A stretch of 64,000 bases of DNA from an uncultured bacterium (GCA_905216055.1 CAJMSH010000002.1:62001-126000), one strand, 5' to 3'. Positions 54,168 through 63,364 are shown, numbered from the stretch's first letter. Program-made: numbers and translations. Notes: generated by a model not told the origin, from the letters alone.

Positions 54168-55550
54168 ATGAAAAGATTTAAATTTATTTGGTTGTACATT
54201 GTTGCAATCGTAGCATCTTTGGGCGGATTGTTATCAGGATATGACACAGGTGTTATATCAGGTGCTCTTTTATTTATTAACGAAAGCTGGGATTTATCAG
54301 ACTCCTTACAAGGTATAGTCGTAAGCTCAGTTCTTATTGGTGCAGTTATTGGTGCTGCTACTAACGGCATACTTGCAGATATGTTTGGACGTAAAAAAGT
54401 CATAATAGCAACTGCAATTATATTTATTATAGGTTCTATTTTATGCGGATTTGCGCCAAACGTTTATGTACTTATAATTTCGAGAGTATTTGTCGGACTT
54501 GCAGTTGGTATTGTTAACTTCGTTATTCCTTTGTATTTGTCCGAAATTTCTCCAAAAGCTCTTAGAGGAACATTGGTTTCTCTTTATCAATGGGCAATTA
54601 CAGCAGGTATATTATTCTCATACTTCATAAACGCTGCATTTGCTCAAGCTGTATTTAATTGGCGTTGGATGCTTCTTGCAGGCGTTCTTCCAGGACTTGT
54701 ATTACTCATCGGAATGTGCTTTATGAGTGATACTCCAAGATGGCTTATCAGCAAAAACAAAGATAATGATGCTGAAAAAGTATTACAAAAAATTGAACCA
54801 GGAGTTGATGTTGATAGCGAAGTTAAAGAAATTAAAAGAACTTTAAAATTAAACGAAAGAACTTCTGGAGAAAAATTCAAATTCAAAAAATGGATGATAA
54901 TGCCGTTTGTTGTCGGTATTGGTATAATGTTTGCACAAATTTGTACAGGCATTAACACAATTATATATTATGCTCCGACTATCTTTAAAGTTGCAGGATT
55001 TGACTCTAACTTAAACGCTATATATGCAACAACAGGAATTGGAGTTGTAAACTTCTTAATGACAATCGTCGCAGTATTCTTCACAGACAAACTTGGAAGA
55101 AAACCGTTATTGTATTTTGGTTTAACAGGTGTTATGTTAAGTTTAACAGCTCTTGGATGTGCATTTGCATTTGAAGCTGCACTTGGAGACAATTTAAAAT
55201 ACATAGCAGTCGGCAGTCTTGTTGCATACATAATTTGTTTTGCAATGAGTCTTGGACCTATCGGTTGGATTATTGTTTCAGAAGTTTTCCCTCTAAAAAT
55301 AAGAGGTATCGCAATGAGTATATGTACAGTTGCAAACTTTGCTTTTAACTTCTTTGTTGTAGGCAGCTTCCCATTACTTATCCACAATATTGGCGGTGCA
55401 TATACATTCTGGGGCTTTGCGGTTGTATCATTCTTATGTATTTTGTTTGTTTACTTCTTTGTTCCGGAAACAAAAGGAATTTCGCTTGAACAAATTGAAT
55501 CCAACTGGATACACGGTGTAATGCCAAGGGATTTCAACAAAACGAAATAA
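54168..55550 (+). CDS. MFS sugar porter (sugar:proton symporter)
   Basis: Twelve-helix major facilitator of the sugar porter group (like XylE, GalP and the cyanobacterial glucose porter). Seen: GGLLSGYDTGVISGALLF near helix 1, GRKKVIIATA between helices 2 and 3 with an earlier LADMFGRKK, PRWL after helix 6 (MSDTPRWL), GRKPLL between 8 and 9, and the end motif PETKGISLEQIE. 460 aa. Feeds glycolysis. GAGGAG before the ATG. A near-perfect hairpin follows at 55583. Confidence 0.93.
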   Translation: MKRFKFIWLYIVAIVASLGGLLSGYDTGVISGALLFINESWDLSDSLQGIVVSSVLIGAVIGAATNGILADMFGRKKVIIATAIIFIIGSILCGFAPNVYVLIISRVFVGLAVGIVNFVIPLYLSEISPKALRGTLVSLYQWAITAGILFSYFINAAFAQAVFNWRWMLLAGVLPGLVLLIGMCFMSDTPRWLISKNKDNDAEKVLQKIEPGVDVDSEVKEIKRTLKLNERTSGEKFKFKKWMIMPFVVGIGIMFAQICTGINTIIYYAPTIFKVAGFDSNLNAIYATTGIGVVNFLMTIVAVFFTDKLGRKPLLYFGLTGVMLSLTALGCAFAFEAALGDNLKYIAVGSLVAYIICFAMSLGPIGWIIVSEVFPLKIRGIAMSICTVANFAFNFFVVGSFPLLIHNIGGAYTFWGFAVVSFLCILFVYFFVPETKGISLEQIESNWIHGVMPRDFNKTK

Positions 55551-55582
55551 ATTAAATTTTAATATTTTAGAATTTTAAATGT

Positions 55583-55618
55583 GACATTATCGGTAATATC
55601 TATTTTACCGATAATGTC
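55583..55618 (+). terminator. Strong hairpin after the sugar porter
   Basis: 14-bp perfect inverted repeat GACATTATCGGTAA / TTACCGATAATGTC, loop of 8. No real T run follows, so it may be a weak terminator, RNA-stabilising hairpin or operator. Confidence 0.55.
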
Positions 55619-55665
55619 TTGTATTATAAATTTGTTTGCAATAGAATAATTTTGAACAAAAATAT

Positions 55666-55736
55666 TCCCGGATCGTCTAGTGGCAGGACTGAAGATTCTG
55701 GCTCTTCCAACGGTGGTTCGAATCCATCTCCGGGAA
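55666..55736 (+). tRNA. tRNA-Gln (anticodon CTG)
   Basis: 71 nt without encoded CCA. The acceptor stem TCCCGGA / TCCGGGA is perfect; the anticodon stem GAAGA / TCTTC holds loop TTCTGGC (anticodon CTG); the T-arm contains GGTTCGAAT. Its 3' end and the next 58 nt are duplicated 157 nt downstream. Confidence 0.9.
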
Positions 55737-55794
55737 TTTATTTTATTAGATTTTAATTTTGTTCAATAATTAGGAGTGTATTCGAACCACAGGA
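55722..55794 (+). repeat. Direct repeat copy 1 (tRNA-Gln 3' end plus flank)
   Basis: Starts ATCCATCTCCGGGAATTTATT and runs to CCACAGGA; it continues in the same order in copy 2 with a few changes. Confidence 0.8.
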
Positions 55795-55867
55795 ATTTTT
55801 CGTGCTGCTCAAAATTCCTTGGTTTACTCTGTACCCTCATCTGCAAGGCTCGTGTTGCTCGCCTGCA
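55791..55867 (+). repeat. Two hairpins with near-identical loops (element B)
   Basis: Hairpin 1: AGGAATTTT / AAAATTCCT (55791-55819) with loop TCGTGCTGCTC. Hairpin 2: TGCAAGGC / GCCTGCA (55842-55867) with loop TCGTGTTGCTC. Stems differ while loops stay the same. The words TGCAAGGCTC and CGCCTGCA are shared with element A at 31.7 kb. Confidence 0.6.
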
Positions 55868-55878
55868 TCTGAGCTGAA

Positions 55879-55951
55879 ATCCATCTCCGGGAATTTATTT
55901 ATTAGATTTTGATTTTTGTTCAATTATAAGGAGTGTATTCAAGCCACAGGA
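55879..55951 (+). repeat. Direct repeat copy 2 (tRNA-Gln 3' end plus flank)
   Basis: Begins ATCCATCTCCGGGAATTTATT, a repeat of the tRNA-Gln 3' part, and ends CCACAGGA. The 5' part of the tRNA is not repeated. The 477-nt gap (55551-56027) is otherwise empty. Confidence 0.8.
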
Positions 55952-56027
55952 TATATATATTTATAATTAAAAAAGATTTTTTGGGGACTAGCAAAAAAAA
56001 TTTTTTATGTGTATTATATAGCTCATT

Positions 56028-56312
56028 ATGAATATTAATATTAATTATAATTCTCCTGCTTTTAAAAGCGTTTATGAAGTAGACACAGGCTCTGCTCAAT
56101 CAAAATCACAAATTTTTACACTCGGCGCATTAATGAACAATTTTTGGGTTAATAATGCAGGCGCAACCTTTAGCAAAATCCGAAACACATCAGTTTACGG
56201 AAATATTGAGGTGAATGTAAAAGATCATAAAGACAAAGCTTTTGAAGCAGTATTAAAAAATAACGGAATTGCTTATAAAAAGAAGAACTCCGGGATAAAT
56301 TATACGGCTTAA
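56028..56312 (+). CDS. Small protein with F-x-S/G-type N-terminal motif
   Basis: I do not recognise a family. 94 aa, MNININYNSPAFKSVYEV at the start, with SPAFKS in the place of the recurrent NFxG motif. The rest is polar with Asn/Gly turns and the segment NIEVNVKDHKDKAFEAVLKNN, like a small alpha/beta domain. No signal peptide. Ribosome site absent; a TATATA box ends 7 nt before the ATG. Confidence 0.55.
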   Translation: MNININYNSPAFKSVYEVDTGSAQSKSQIFTLGALMNNFWVNNAGATFSKIRNTSVYGNIEVNVKDHKDKAFEAVLKNNGIAYKKKNSGINYTA

Positions 56313-56341
56313 AATTTTTACAAAATAATAAGAGAGAGCTT

Positions 56342-56812
56342 ATGAAAGAATGGATTAAAGCAATAATTATTTTACCTTTTAATATGACAGTGGTAATTCC
56401 ATGTTTAATTTTATATTTTTCTAAATTTCGATATAACACACCTTATATTATTCAAATGATATTAGGAATTGTGTTACTATCCTTTGGGCTTTTCCTTGCA
56501 ATTTGGACAATGATTTTATTTAACAAAATAGGGAAAGGTACACTTGCTCCTTGGGCTGCTACAAAACATTTAGTTGTTGAAGGACCTTTTAAAATAACGA
56601 GAAATCCTATGATTACAGGAGTTCTATGTATCCTAACAGCAGAAGCACTGATATTAAACTCTCTCAATTTATTTTATTGGATGCTAATATTTTTCATTAT
56701 TAATTGCATTTATTTTAAATTATTTGAAGAAAAACAACTTGAAAGAAATTTTGGACAAGAATACTCGGAATACAAAAAAAATGTTCCAATGTGGATACCA
56801 AAATTCAAATAA
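56342..56812 (+). CDS. Isoprenylcysteine/phospholipid-type membrane methyltransferase
   Basis: Membrane methyltransferase of the ICMT/PEMT-like superfamily. Four hydrophobic segments; the C-terminal signature includes LVVEGPFKITRNPMITGVL and FEEKQLERNFGQEYSEYK, with the usual RNPxxxG and E..L...FG..Y..Y pattern. The substrate is unknown; bacterial members modify small lipids or other molecules. 156 aa. GAGAGAG precedes the ATG. Confidence 0.85.
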   Translation: MKEWIKAIIILPFNMTVVIPCLILYFSKFRYNTPYIIQMILGIVLLSFGLFLAIWTMILFNKIGKGTLAPWAATKHLVVEGPFKITRNPMITGVLCILTAEALILNSLNLFYWMLIFFIINCIYFKLFEEKQLERNFGQEYSEYKKNVPMWIPKFK

Positions 56813-56823
56813 TTAAATATTTA

Positions 56824-58707
56824 TTACAATCTTGAGAATTGGTGTCTTTCAAGCATTACCATTAAAATTGAAATATCAGCAGGCTTAACCCCTCCGATAC
56901 GAGAAGCCTGAGCTAATGTTTTAGGTCTAATTTTAGATAATTTGTCTTTTGTTTCAGAAGATATATGATCTATTGAAGAATAATCAATATCATCTGGAAT
57001 TTTAAACTTATCTAACTTAGAAGCCTGTTCAACCTGAAATTCTTGACGTTTCAAATATCCGTCATATTTTACAAGAATTTCAACCTGTTCTGTAACATCA
57101 TAAGGGATATCCAAATCTCTTGTTACACTATCAATTTCTTTTATTACAGAATAATCGATATTAGGACGTTTCAAAAGTTCAGCAACCTTCATTCCGCGAA
57201 CCATGTGCTCGCCATATTTTGCTAAAATTGAATTTACCTCATCAGTAACAGAAATTTTAGCCTCTTTAATTCTTGATAATTCTTTTTCAATAGCTTCTTG
57301 TTTATCTGTAAAGACTTTATATTGAGCATCATCAATCAGCCCGTATTTGTGACCAATAGGGGTTAATCTTGCATCTGCATTATCCTGTCTTAATAAAAGT
57401 CTGTATTCAGAACGAGAAGTAAGCATTCTATATGGATCTTGAATATCTTTTGTAACCAAATCATCAATCAAAGTTCCGATATAAGATGAACTTCTTGAAA
57501 GTTCAAGCATTTCAGCGTTATTCAAATAATTAAATGCGTTAATACCTGCAATCAGTCCTTGAGCAGCTGCTTCTTCATAACCGCTTGTACCGTTAATTTG
57601 TCCACCAAAGAACAAGCCTTTAATAGATTTGGACATTAATGAATGAGTTGTTTGAACAGCAGGAACATAATCGTATTCAACAGCATAAGCAGGTTTTATA
57701 ACATGCGCTTTTTCAAGTCCAGGAAGCGTTCTAAGCATTTTTACCTGAACATCAGCAGGCAGGCTGCTTGAAAAACCTTGAATGTAAACTTCATAAGTTC
57801 CCAAACCTTCAGGCTCAATAAAAATATGATGAGAAGGATTTTCGCTAAATCTTACAACCTTATCCTCTATAGATGGGCAATAACGAGGGCCAACTCCTTG
57901 AATTAAGCCTTGAAACATTGGAGATTTATCAAGATTAGCCCTAATAATCGCATGCGTTTGCTCATTAGTTCTTGTCAAATAACAAGGATACTGAGGCCTT
58001 ACAGGTCTATTGGGTTTAAATGAATAAAAATGTAACTGTTCATCTCCCGGTTGAATACTCATTTTAGAATAATCAATTGTTCTTTTATCAACACGAGGAG
58101 GAGTTCCTGTTTTCAATTTTTTAATATTTATACCATGCTTTACTAAAGATTCTGATAATCCGTAAGCGGCTTTTTCTCCTAATCTGCCTGCGCTATAAGA
58201 ACGCAATCCGACAAAAATTCTGCCATTTAAAGATGTACCTGTTGTCAAAACAACAGCACGAGCAGAATATTCAATTCCATATTCATCAATAGCACCGACA
58301 ATTTCGCCGTCTTTAACCAACAAGTCAGTAATACAAGCCTGACGAAGATAAATATTTTCATTATGCTCAATAATATTGCGCATATAATTCATATACTGTT
58401 TTTTATCGGATTGAGCACGCAAAGCCCTAACAGCTGGACCTTTTGAAGAATTTAGCATCTTCATTTGAATATAAGTAGCATCGGCAGCTTCACCCATTAC
58501 ACCGCCTAACGCATCAATTTCTCTGACTAAAGTTGATTTTGCAGGGCCACCGATTGCAGGATTACAAGGCATTAAAGCAATATGATCAACATCAAGTGTT
58601 GCAAGCAGAACCTTTGCACCTAATCTTGCACAAGAAATTGCAGCTTCACAACCTGCATGACCTGCACCTACTACTATTACATCATATTTATTTTTAAGAT
58701 AATCCAT
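56824..58707 (-). CDS. mnmG: tRNA uridine 5-carboxymethylaminomethyl modification enzyme MnmG (GidA)
   Basis: FAD enzyme that, with MnmE, modifies the wobble uridine of several tRNAs. N-terminal FAD motif VIVVGAGHAGCEAA, then PCNPAIGGPAKSTLVREIDALGG split, and the C-terminal family motif KLSKIRPKTLAQASRIGGV split are present. 627 aa. I start at ATG 58707 (MDYLKNKYD), with AGGA 9 nt upstream; 17 more codons upstream are not conserved. MnmE is not in this window. Confidence 0.96.
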   Translation of the reverse strand: MDYLKNKYDVIVVGAGHAGCEAAISCARLGAKVLLATLDVDHIALMPCNPAIGGPAKSTLVREIDALGGVMGEAADATYIQMKMLNSSKGPAVRALRAQSDKKQYMNYMRNIIEHNENIYLRQACITDLLVKDGEIVGAIDEYGIEYSARAVVLTTGTSLNGRIFVGLRSYSAGRLGEKAAYGLSESLVKHGINIKKLKTGTPPRVDKRTIDYSKMSIQPGDEQLHFYSFKPNRPVRPQYPCYLTRTNEQTHAIIRANLDKSPMFQGLIQGVGPRYCPSIEDKVVRFSENPSHHIFIEPEGLGTYEVYIQGFSSSLPADVQVKMLRTLPGLEKAHVIKPAYAVEYDYVPAVQTTHSLMSKSIKGLFFGGQINGTSGYEEAAAQGLIAGINAFNYLNNAEMLELSRSSSYIGTLIDDLVTKDIQDPYRMLTSRSEYRLLLRQDNADARLTPIGHKYGLIDDAQYKVFTDKQEAIEKELSRIKEAKISVTDEVNSILAKYGEHMVRGMKVAELLKRPNIDYSVIKEIDSVTRDLDIPYDVTEQVEILVKYDGYLKRQEFQVEQASKLDKFKIPDDIDYSSIDHISSETKDKLSKIRPKTLAQASRIGGVKPADISILMVMLERHQFSRL

Positions 58708-58896
58708 AATCAATATTCCTAATCGGCTATACCTGATATTATAGTACAAATAAAACAAATTAAGACTAAAAATTAAAATAGATTAACCTACTATCTACTC
58801 CAAATGGATGATATTAATTTAAATTACTAAAGATTAAAATTATTTATATCGATAAAAGAAATACATATTGAATATACATCTTATTGGAGCTCATTG

Positions 58897-60552
58897 ATGT
58901 CAGAACAGATTTTACTAAAGCCTGTGGCGGCAAATCCAAATAAAGCTAAAGAATATTTAGAAAAAGCCAGAATAGCACATGAAAATTATTTAATTCGCCA
59001 ACAAAATAGCGACTTACAAAAGGCTATCGAATATTACATTGATGCTGTTAAATATGACCCTACAATGCCTGAAGCTTATTACAGGCTTGCCACATTAATG
59101 TGGGAACAAGGACAAATTAGCCTTGATACAGCAATTGAACAATGTAAAACCGCAGTTTCTTTGGCTCCACAGAATATAAATGCACATCTTTATACAGGAT
59201 TTTTCATGAAGCTTGCACAAGATTTCAAATCCGCAGAAAATGAATTCAAATCCGCAATAAAGATGGATAACTTAAAATCTGCTCGCCCAAGATTAATTCT
59301 ATCTCAATCAATTCTTCAAAAAATTAATTCTAAAAACGGCACTGTAAAAGATTACCTGAGCTTTTTATACTACTTCCTTTCAGGAAGCGTCATGTTAGCA
59401 TGGGACAGACCTTCCATGAAAATGTTTTACAAAAACATGACAGATGATTTTACAGTATTTACTTATAACACAGTAGGTAAATTCTTAGAGAAATTCAAAT
59501 TTTACCCGACTGCTGAAAATGTCTATAAAAAAGCAATTACAGCAACAAACCATGGTGAAATTTTTTACAGTAAAATGGGAGATTTAGCTCTCAAAAATAA
59601 AGAAATGGATTTAACCGTTGATTGCTACCGAAAAGTTTTAGAAGAAAACCCTCTAAACAGAGATGTTTTAATAAAACTTGCAACAGTGCTTCAAACATAT
59701 TTTCCAGACAACACTGATGAAGCAATTGACTGCTATTCAAAACTTCTTGAATTTGATATTGATACCCCTCAAATTTATTATGAATTAGGTCATTTATATC
59801 TAAAAAAAGAAGATAAAATAAATTCAATCAGCGCATTCAAGCTTGCTCTTGAACGTGATCCTGAAAACCCGTTTTATAACAATTCACTTGCATACGCATA
59901 TTCAAAAGCTGAATTATATGACGATGCAATAGAACATTATCAAAAAGCAATTGCACTAAATCCTGATAATGAATGGACATCAGTTGTTTGCGAAGCATTA
60001 GGCTCTATTTATGCAGAAATTAAAGGCAACATTGATGCAGCAGTTTCAACATATCAGGCAGGAATAATTCTTGATCCAAACAATTACAATTTGCATCTTT
60101 CACTCGGAGATATTCACATGGCAGCCTATGACCTCGATAATGCAATAAGGGCATACTGCGATGCTATTATGATTAATCCGAACGATTACAGAGCATATTC
60201 AAAAGCAGGTATTGCACTCTGGGAAAAAGATTACTTGGAAGAAGCCTTAGTATCTTTCCATAAAGCAGTAGATTTAAATCCTGATAATGAATATTCACAA
60301 AACAATCTTGGAATTTTATATCTCGATGGACTTGGTGATGCTGAAGAAGCTCTTGAATACTTTGAAACAGCTGTAGAATTAAATCCAAGTTATACACTTG
60401 CATATTTTAATGCTGGACGTGCATCTCAAGCTATGGGATTTACAAATGATGCTGCAAATTATTATCAAATGGCAATCGATTTGAACAAAATAACTCAAGA
60501 CCTTGACGAAGAAGACATTGTAACAAGATTACATAAATTATTTGATATTTAG
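58897..60552 (+). CDS. TPR repeat protein
   Basis: Cytoplasmic scaffold of about 12 tetratricopeptide repeats covering almost all 551 residues (YYIDAVKYDPTMPEAYYRLATL; YEALGSIYAEIKGNIDAAV; many 'NPDNEW' turns). No signal peptide or membrane segment; partner unknown. Starts at ATG 58897, 8 nt after GGAG; a TTG one codon earlier is not preferred. It ends 53 nt before the pilin-like gene, with its own promoter between. Confidence 0.88.
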   Translation: MSEQILLKPVAANPNKAKEYLEKARIAHENYLIRQQNSDLQKAIEYYIDAVKYDPTMPEAYYRLATLMWEQGQISLDTAIEQCKTAVSLAPQNINAHLYTGFFMKLAQDFKSAENEFKSAIKMDNLKSARPRLILSQSILQKINSKNGTVKDYLSFLYYFLSGSVMLAWDRPSMKMFYKNMTDDFTVFTYNTVGKFLEKFKFYPTAENVYKKAITATNHGEIFYSKMGDLALKNKEMDLTVDCYRKVLEENPLNRDVLIKLATVLQTYFPDNTDEAIDCYSKLLEFDIDTPQIYYELGHLYLKKEDKINSISAFKLALERDPENPFYNNSLAYAYSKAELYDDAIEHYQKAIALNPDNEWTSVVCEALGSIYAEIKGNIDAAVSTYQAGIILDPNNYNLHLSLGDIHMAAYDLDNAIRAYCDAIMINPNDYRAYSKAGIALWEKDYLEEALVSFHKAVDLNPDNEYSQNNLGILYLDGLGDAEEALEYFETAVELNPSYTLAYFNAGRASQAMGFTNDAANYYQMAIDLNKITQDLDEEDIVTRLHKLFDI

Positions 60553-60553
60553 A

Positions 60554-60582
60554 TTGACAAAATATATAAAATCTGAAATAAT
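60554..60582 (+). promoter_or_regulatory. Promoter of the pilin-like gene
   Basis: TTGACA (60554-60559), 17 nt, AATAAT (60577-60582); then a perfect AAGGAGG (60591-60597) and ATG at 60606. Confidence 0.7.
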
Positions 60583-60605
60583 AAAAATATAAGGAGGCTG
60601 AAATT

Positions 60606-61309
60606 ATGAATTTCAAAGCGTTAAGGGTCGCCCCCCCCCCGCGAAGGTCGCTTGTTACAAGGGGTTTAAGGGCTTTACATTAGCAGAGATATTGATTACT
60701 CTTGGAATTATCGGAGTAGTGGCAGCTTTAACTATGCCTGCATTAATTCAAAATCACAAAAAATCTGAAGCATCTGCGAGATTAAAGAAATTTTACAGCA
60801 TAATGCAACAGGCAATACTTACATCAGAAAGCGAAAACGGACCTGTCAGCGAATGGACTAAAGCGCCATGCATAAATAAAGATCCTGATACAGGACTTTA
60901 TGACGATACTGATGCAAATAATACAGCAATTTATTTTAACAATTACCTAAAAAATTACCTAAAAATTTTAAAAACTGATAAAGATGAAGACACAAACCTC
61001 TTTAAAGTTACTCTTAATGACGGAAGTACATTTCTTATGAGAAACGGCTCCTGCATAGATTTTATTTTTGATTACAATGGAGACAGATACCCCAACAAGG
61101 AAGGAAGAGATAGATACAGATTTCTTATTTGTCCGACAAATTATGAATGGTTAGGGAATAAAAACTCTTCTTTTAGCACATATATTGAACCAAATTCTAA
61201 AACCAGAGATCAACGATTATCTGATTGCAAATCTAACCCAGTATACTGCAGCGGACTGTTAGAATTTGATAACTGGCAATTCAGATCAGATTATCCATAC
61301 CATCTTTAA
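60606..61309 (+). CDS. Type IV prepilin-like protein, frame broken by a 10-C tract (phase-variable candidate)
   Basis: Type IV pilin-like or pseudopilin protein. The prepilin signal GF|TLAEILITLGIIGVV (60665 onward) has a Gly for cleavage, an F+1 and E+5, then a hydrophobic helix and a ~170-residue polar head with two cysteine pairs. The natural start is ATG 60606 with a perfect AAGGAGG, but the frame from it ends at 60683; the prepilin frame has no other start upstream. A run of ten C's (60631-60640) separates them. Adding one C (or removing two) joins them, giving a leader MNFKALRVAPPPAKVACYKGFKG. So it is either ON/OFF by slippage or an assembly error. The gene's other parts look intact. 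Confidence 0.8.
60631..60640 (+). repeat. Homopolymer C10 tract inside a start region
   Basis: Longest C run in the window, placed right after the seventh to eighth codon of the pilin-like gene. Such tracts slip during replication and switch genes on and off. Confidence 0.9.
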
Positions 61310-62037
61310 AACAAACTCAACTGCTCTTGTTTAGCAAAATGTTTTTCAAGATACGACGGTCTATGGTATTTACATAGACCGTATTTATCTATCAAAGCCA
61401 TGTGCTCTTTCGTTAAATACCCGGCGTTTTCTCTCCATTTATATTGTGGAAATTCCTCATCCAACTTCAACATATATCTGTCACGACTTACCTTTGCTAA
61501 AATACTTGCAGCAGCAATTGAGGCTGATTTTGCATCTCCTTTTATTACATATTTCTGAGAAAAATTAAAGTCCCAAATCCGTTTATTTCCATCAATTAAA
61601 ATCATAATTTCATTTTTTGCCAAAATATTACGCGCCATTAATTTGTCACTATTATCAGGAATCGGATAAAGCTGATTTATAACATTTTCACATGCCATAC
61701 GCATAGCCTTTAATGAAGCATTTAAAATATTTATACGCTCAATTTCTTCAACTTCAACACAAATAGTTGAATTAATCGTATTATCCTTTATAACATCAAA
61801 CAATGCTTCTCTCTTTTTTGCAGATAATTTTTTACTGTCATTCAGTTCAAAAAGCTTCTCTTCTAAGCTTTCTGAAAAATCTTTAAAACACACAGCGCTT
61901 GCAAATACTCCGCCGGCTCCGCAACCTCTGCCTGCTTCATCAGTACCTATCACAACTCGTTTTTGTCCCAAATCAAAGGCAAACAATTTTATAATTCTTG
62001 AATCAGAAGTCAATTTTGTATGCAAATCTTTTACCAT
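61306..62037 (-). CDS. rnhB: Ribonuclease HII
   Basis: Removes RNA from RNA/DNA hybrids, including single ribonucleotides. The signature GTDEAGRGCGAGGVF (D-E-G-R; the first two acid residues are catalytic) is near residue 30, then a DSKKLSAKKRE block, and DGNKRIWDF and KGDAKSASIAAASILAKVSRD hold the other catalytic acids. 243 aa with a longer N-terminus than usual. It follows ylqF by 2 nt (GAGGAA within the ylqF end) and is in the same operon. Stop overlaps the pilin's stop by 4 nt. Confidence 0.93.
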   Translation of the reverse strand: MVKDLHTKLTSDSRIIKLFAFDLGQKRVVIGTDEAGRGCGAGGVFASAVCFKDFSESLEEKLFELNDSKKLSAKKREALFDVIKDNTINSTICVEVEEIERINILNASLKAMRMACENVINQLYPIPDNSDKLMARNILAKNEIMILIDGNKRIWDFNFSQKYVIKGDAKSASIAAASILAKVSRDRYMLKLDEEFPQYKWRENAGYLTKEHMALIDKYGLCKYHRPSYLEKHFAKQEQLSLF

Positions 62038-62039
62038 GT

Positions 62040-62888
62040 CTATTCCTCGAAACTATCAAGAATAAATTTACCTATTTTACCTTCTCGAAAATCTCTCAAA
62101 ACATAAACAGAAGTTCTTTCAATATCAGGATTTCCGCCTGAAACAATCCAATTTCTTGAATTTGCAATATCTTCAAGAGAAATATTATCTATTTTATAAA
62201 AATCTTTCACAGCTTGTGAATATTTTTCTTCAAGAAGCGACAAAAGCTCTTTTGCAACAATCTCACTTGAATAAGCATTCTCAGAAACAGCATTAACAAA
62301 AGCTAACTTCTTAGCCCTTGCTTGATCCTCCTGCTTCATTGGGATAATCCCCGGAGTATCCAACAAATCAAGTTGAGGATTAATTCTAACCCACTGCTGC
62401 TGCCTTGTAACCCCAGCTTTTGCCCCGATTTTTGTCTTTGATGATTTGGTTAATTTATTTATAATACTTGATTTGCCAACATTAGGCATTCCAACAACCA
62501 TAACCCTTGCAGGTCTTCTCAACAATCCTTTTTTCATCAAAGCTTGAATTCTCGGCTCAGATAATTCAACAACCTTTTTTACAACAACATTCAAATCCCT
62601 AAAATTTTTAGCATCAGATTTTAAAACAGGGAAACCATATTTTTTTTCTAAAACCTTAACAAACTTGTTAAGTTCATCAGAATTAGTCAAATCCGCCTTA
62701 TTAAGCAATATTAAACGGGGCTTTTCACCTAAAAGCCCCGTAATATTATCATAACTGCTCGATAAAGGCAATCTTGCATCAATAACTTCTATCACGGCAT
62801 CAACTAAAGAAAGCTGTTCTTTAAGTTTTTTTTCAGCCTTCGCAATATGTCCTGGATACCAATGAATATGAAGCTTATCTTTTTTCAA
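62040..62888 (-). CDS. ylqF: Ribosome biogenesis GTPase YlqF/RbgA
   Basis: Circularly permuted GTPase needed for late 50S maturation. The G4 motif NKADL is before the G1 P-loop (VGMPNVGKSSIINKL) and the G3 motif DTPGI, the order of the family. N-terminal HWYPGHIAKAEKKL is the usual family start. 282 aa. It begins inside the end of rplS (14-nt overlap), so it is coupled to L19. Confidence 0.95.
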   Translation of the reverse strand: MKKDKLHIHWYPGHIAKAEKKLKEQLSLVDAVIEVIDARLPLSSSYDNITGLLGEKPRLILLNKADLTNSDELNKFVKVLEKKYGFPVLKSDAKNFRDLNVVVKKVVELSEPRIQALMKKGLLRRPARVMVVGMPNVGKSSIINKLTKSSKTKIGAKAGVTRQQQWVRINPQLDLLDTPGIIPMKQEDQARAKKLAFVNAVSENAYSSEIVAKELLSLLEEKYSQAVKDFYKIDNISLEDIANSRNWIVSGGNPDIERTSVYVLRDFREGKIGKFILDSFEE

Positions 62889-63228
62889 TTTTTTCCTTGA
62901 TACGAGTTGCTTTACCTGAACGTTCTCTTAAGTAGTAAAGTTTAGAACGTCTTACATCACCTTTTCTAAGAACAGTAATTTTGTCAATTCTTGGAGAATT
63001 TAGTAAGAATACACGTTCAACACCAACACCTTGGAAAACTTTTCTAACGGTGATAGTTTTGTTAATACCTGAACCGTGTTTTTTAATAACTGTTCCTTCG
63101 AAAGCCTGAATTCTTTCTTTGTTACCTTCAACAATTCTAACGAAAACTTTAACAGTATCGCCAGGATTTGTATCAGGAAGATTTTCTCTTAAATAAGATT
63201 TTTCCAATTCATCAATAATAGGGTTCAT
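62875..63228 (-). CDS. rplS: 50S ribosomal protein L19
   Basis: Ribosomal protein at the 30S/50S interface. Seen: NPGDTVKVFVRI, ERIQAFEGTVI, GVGVERVFLLNSPRID and LYYLRERSGKATRI, all L19 landmarks. 117 aa. First gene of the rplS-ylqF-rnhB operon. Confidence 0.97.
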   Translation of the reverse strand: MNPIIDELEKSYLRENLPDTNPGDTVKVFVRIVEGNKERIQAFEGTVIKKHGSGINKTITVRKVFQGVGVERVFLLNSPRIDKITVLRKGDVRRSKLYYLRERSGKATRIKEKIEKR

Positions 63229-63364
63229 TTCACAATTCCTTTATAACTTTATATTTCGTACTTATCAAATTCCTTTAATCAGCGTTCCACAAATACGCTG
63301 ACGCACGCAAAAGTATCGTAACCCAAAGGCATAAAAATTTCAAGCGATTTTTAAAATTTTGTAA

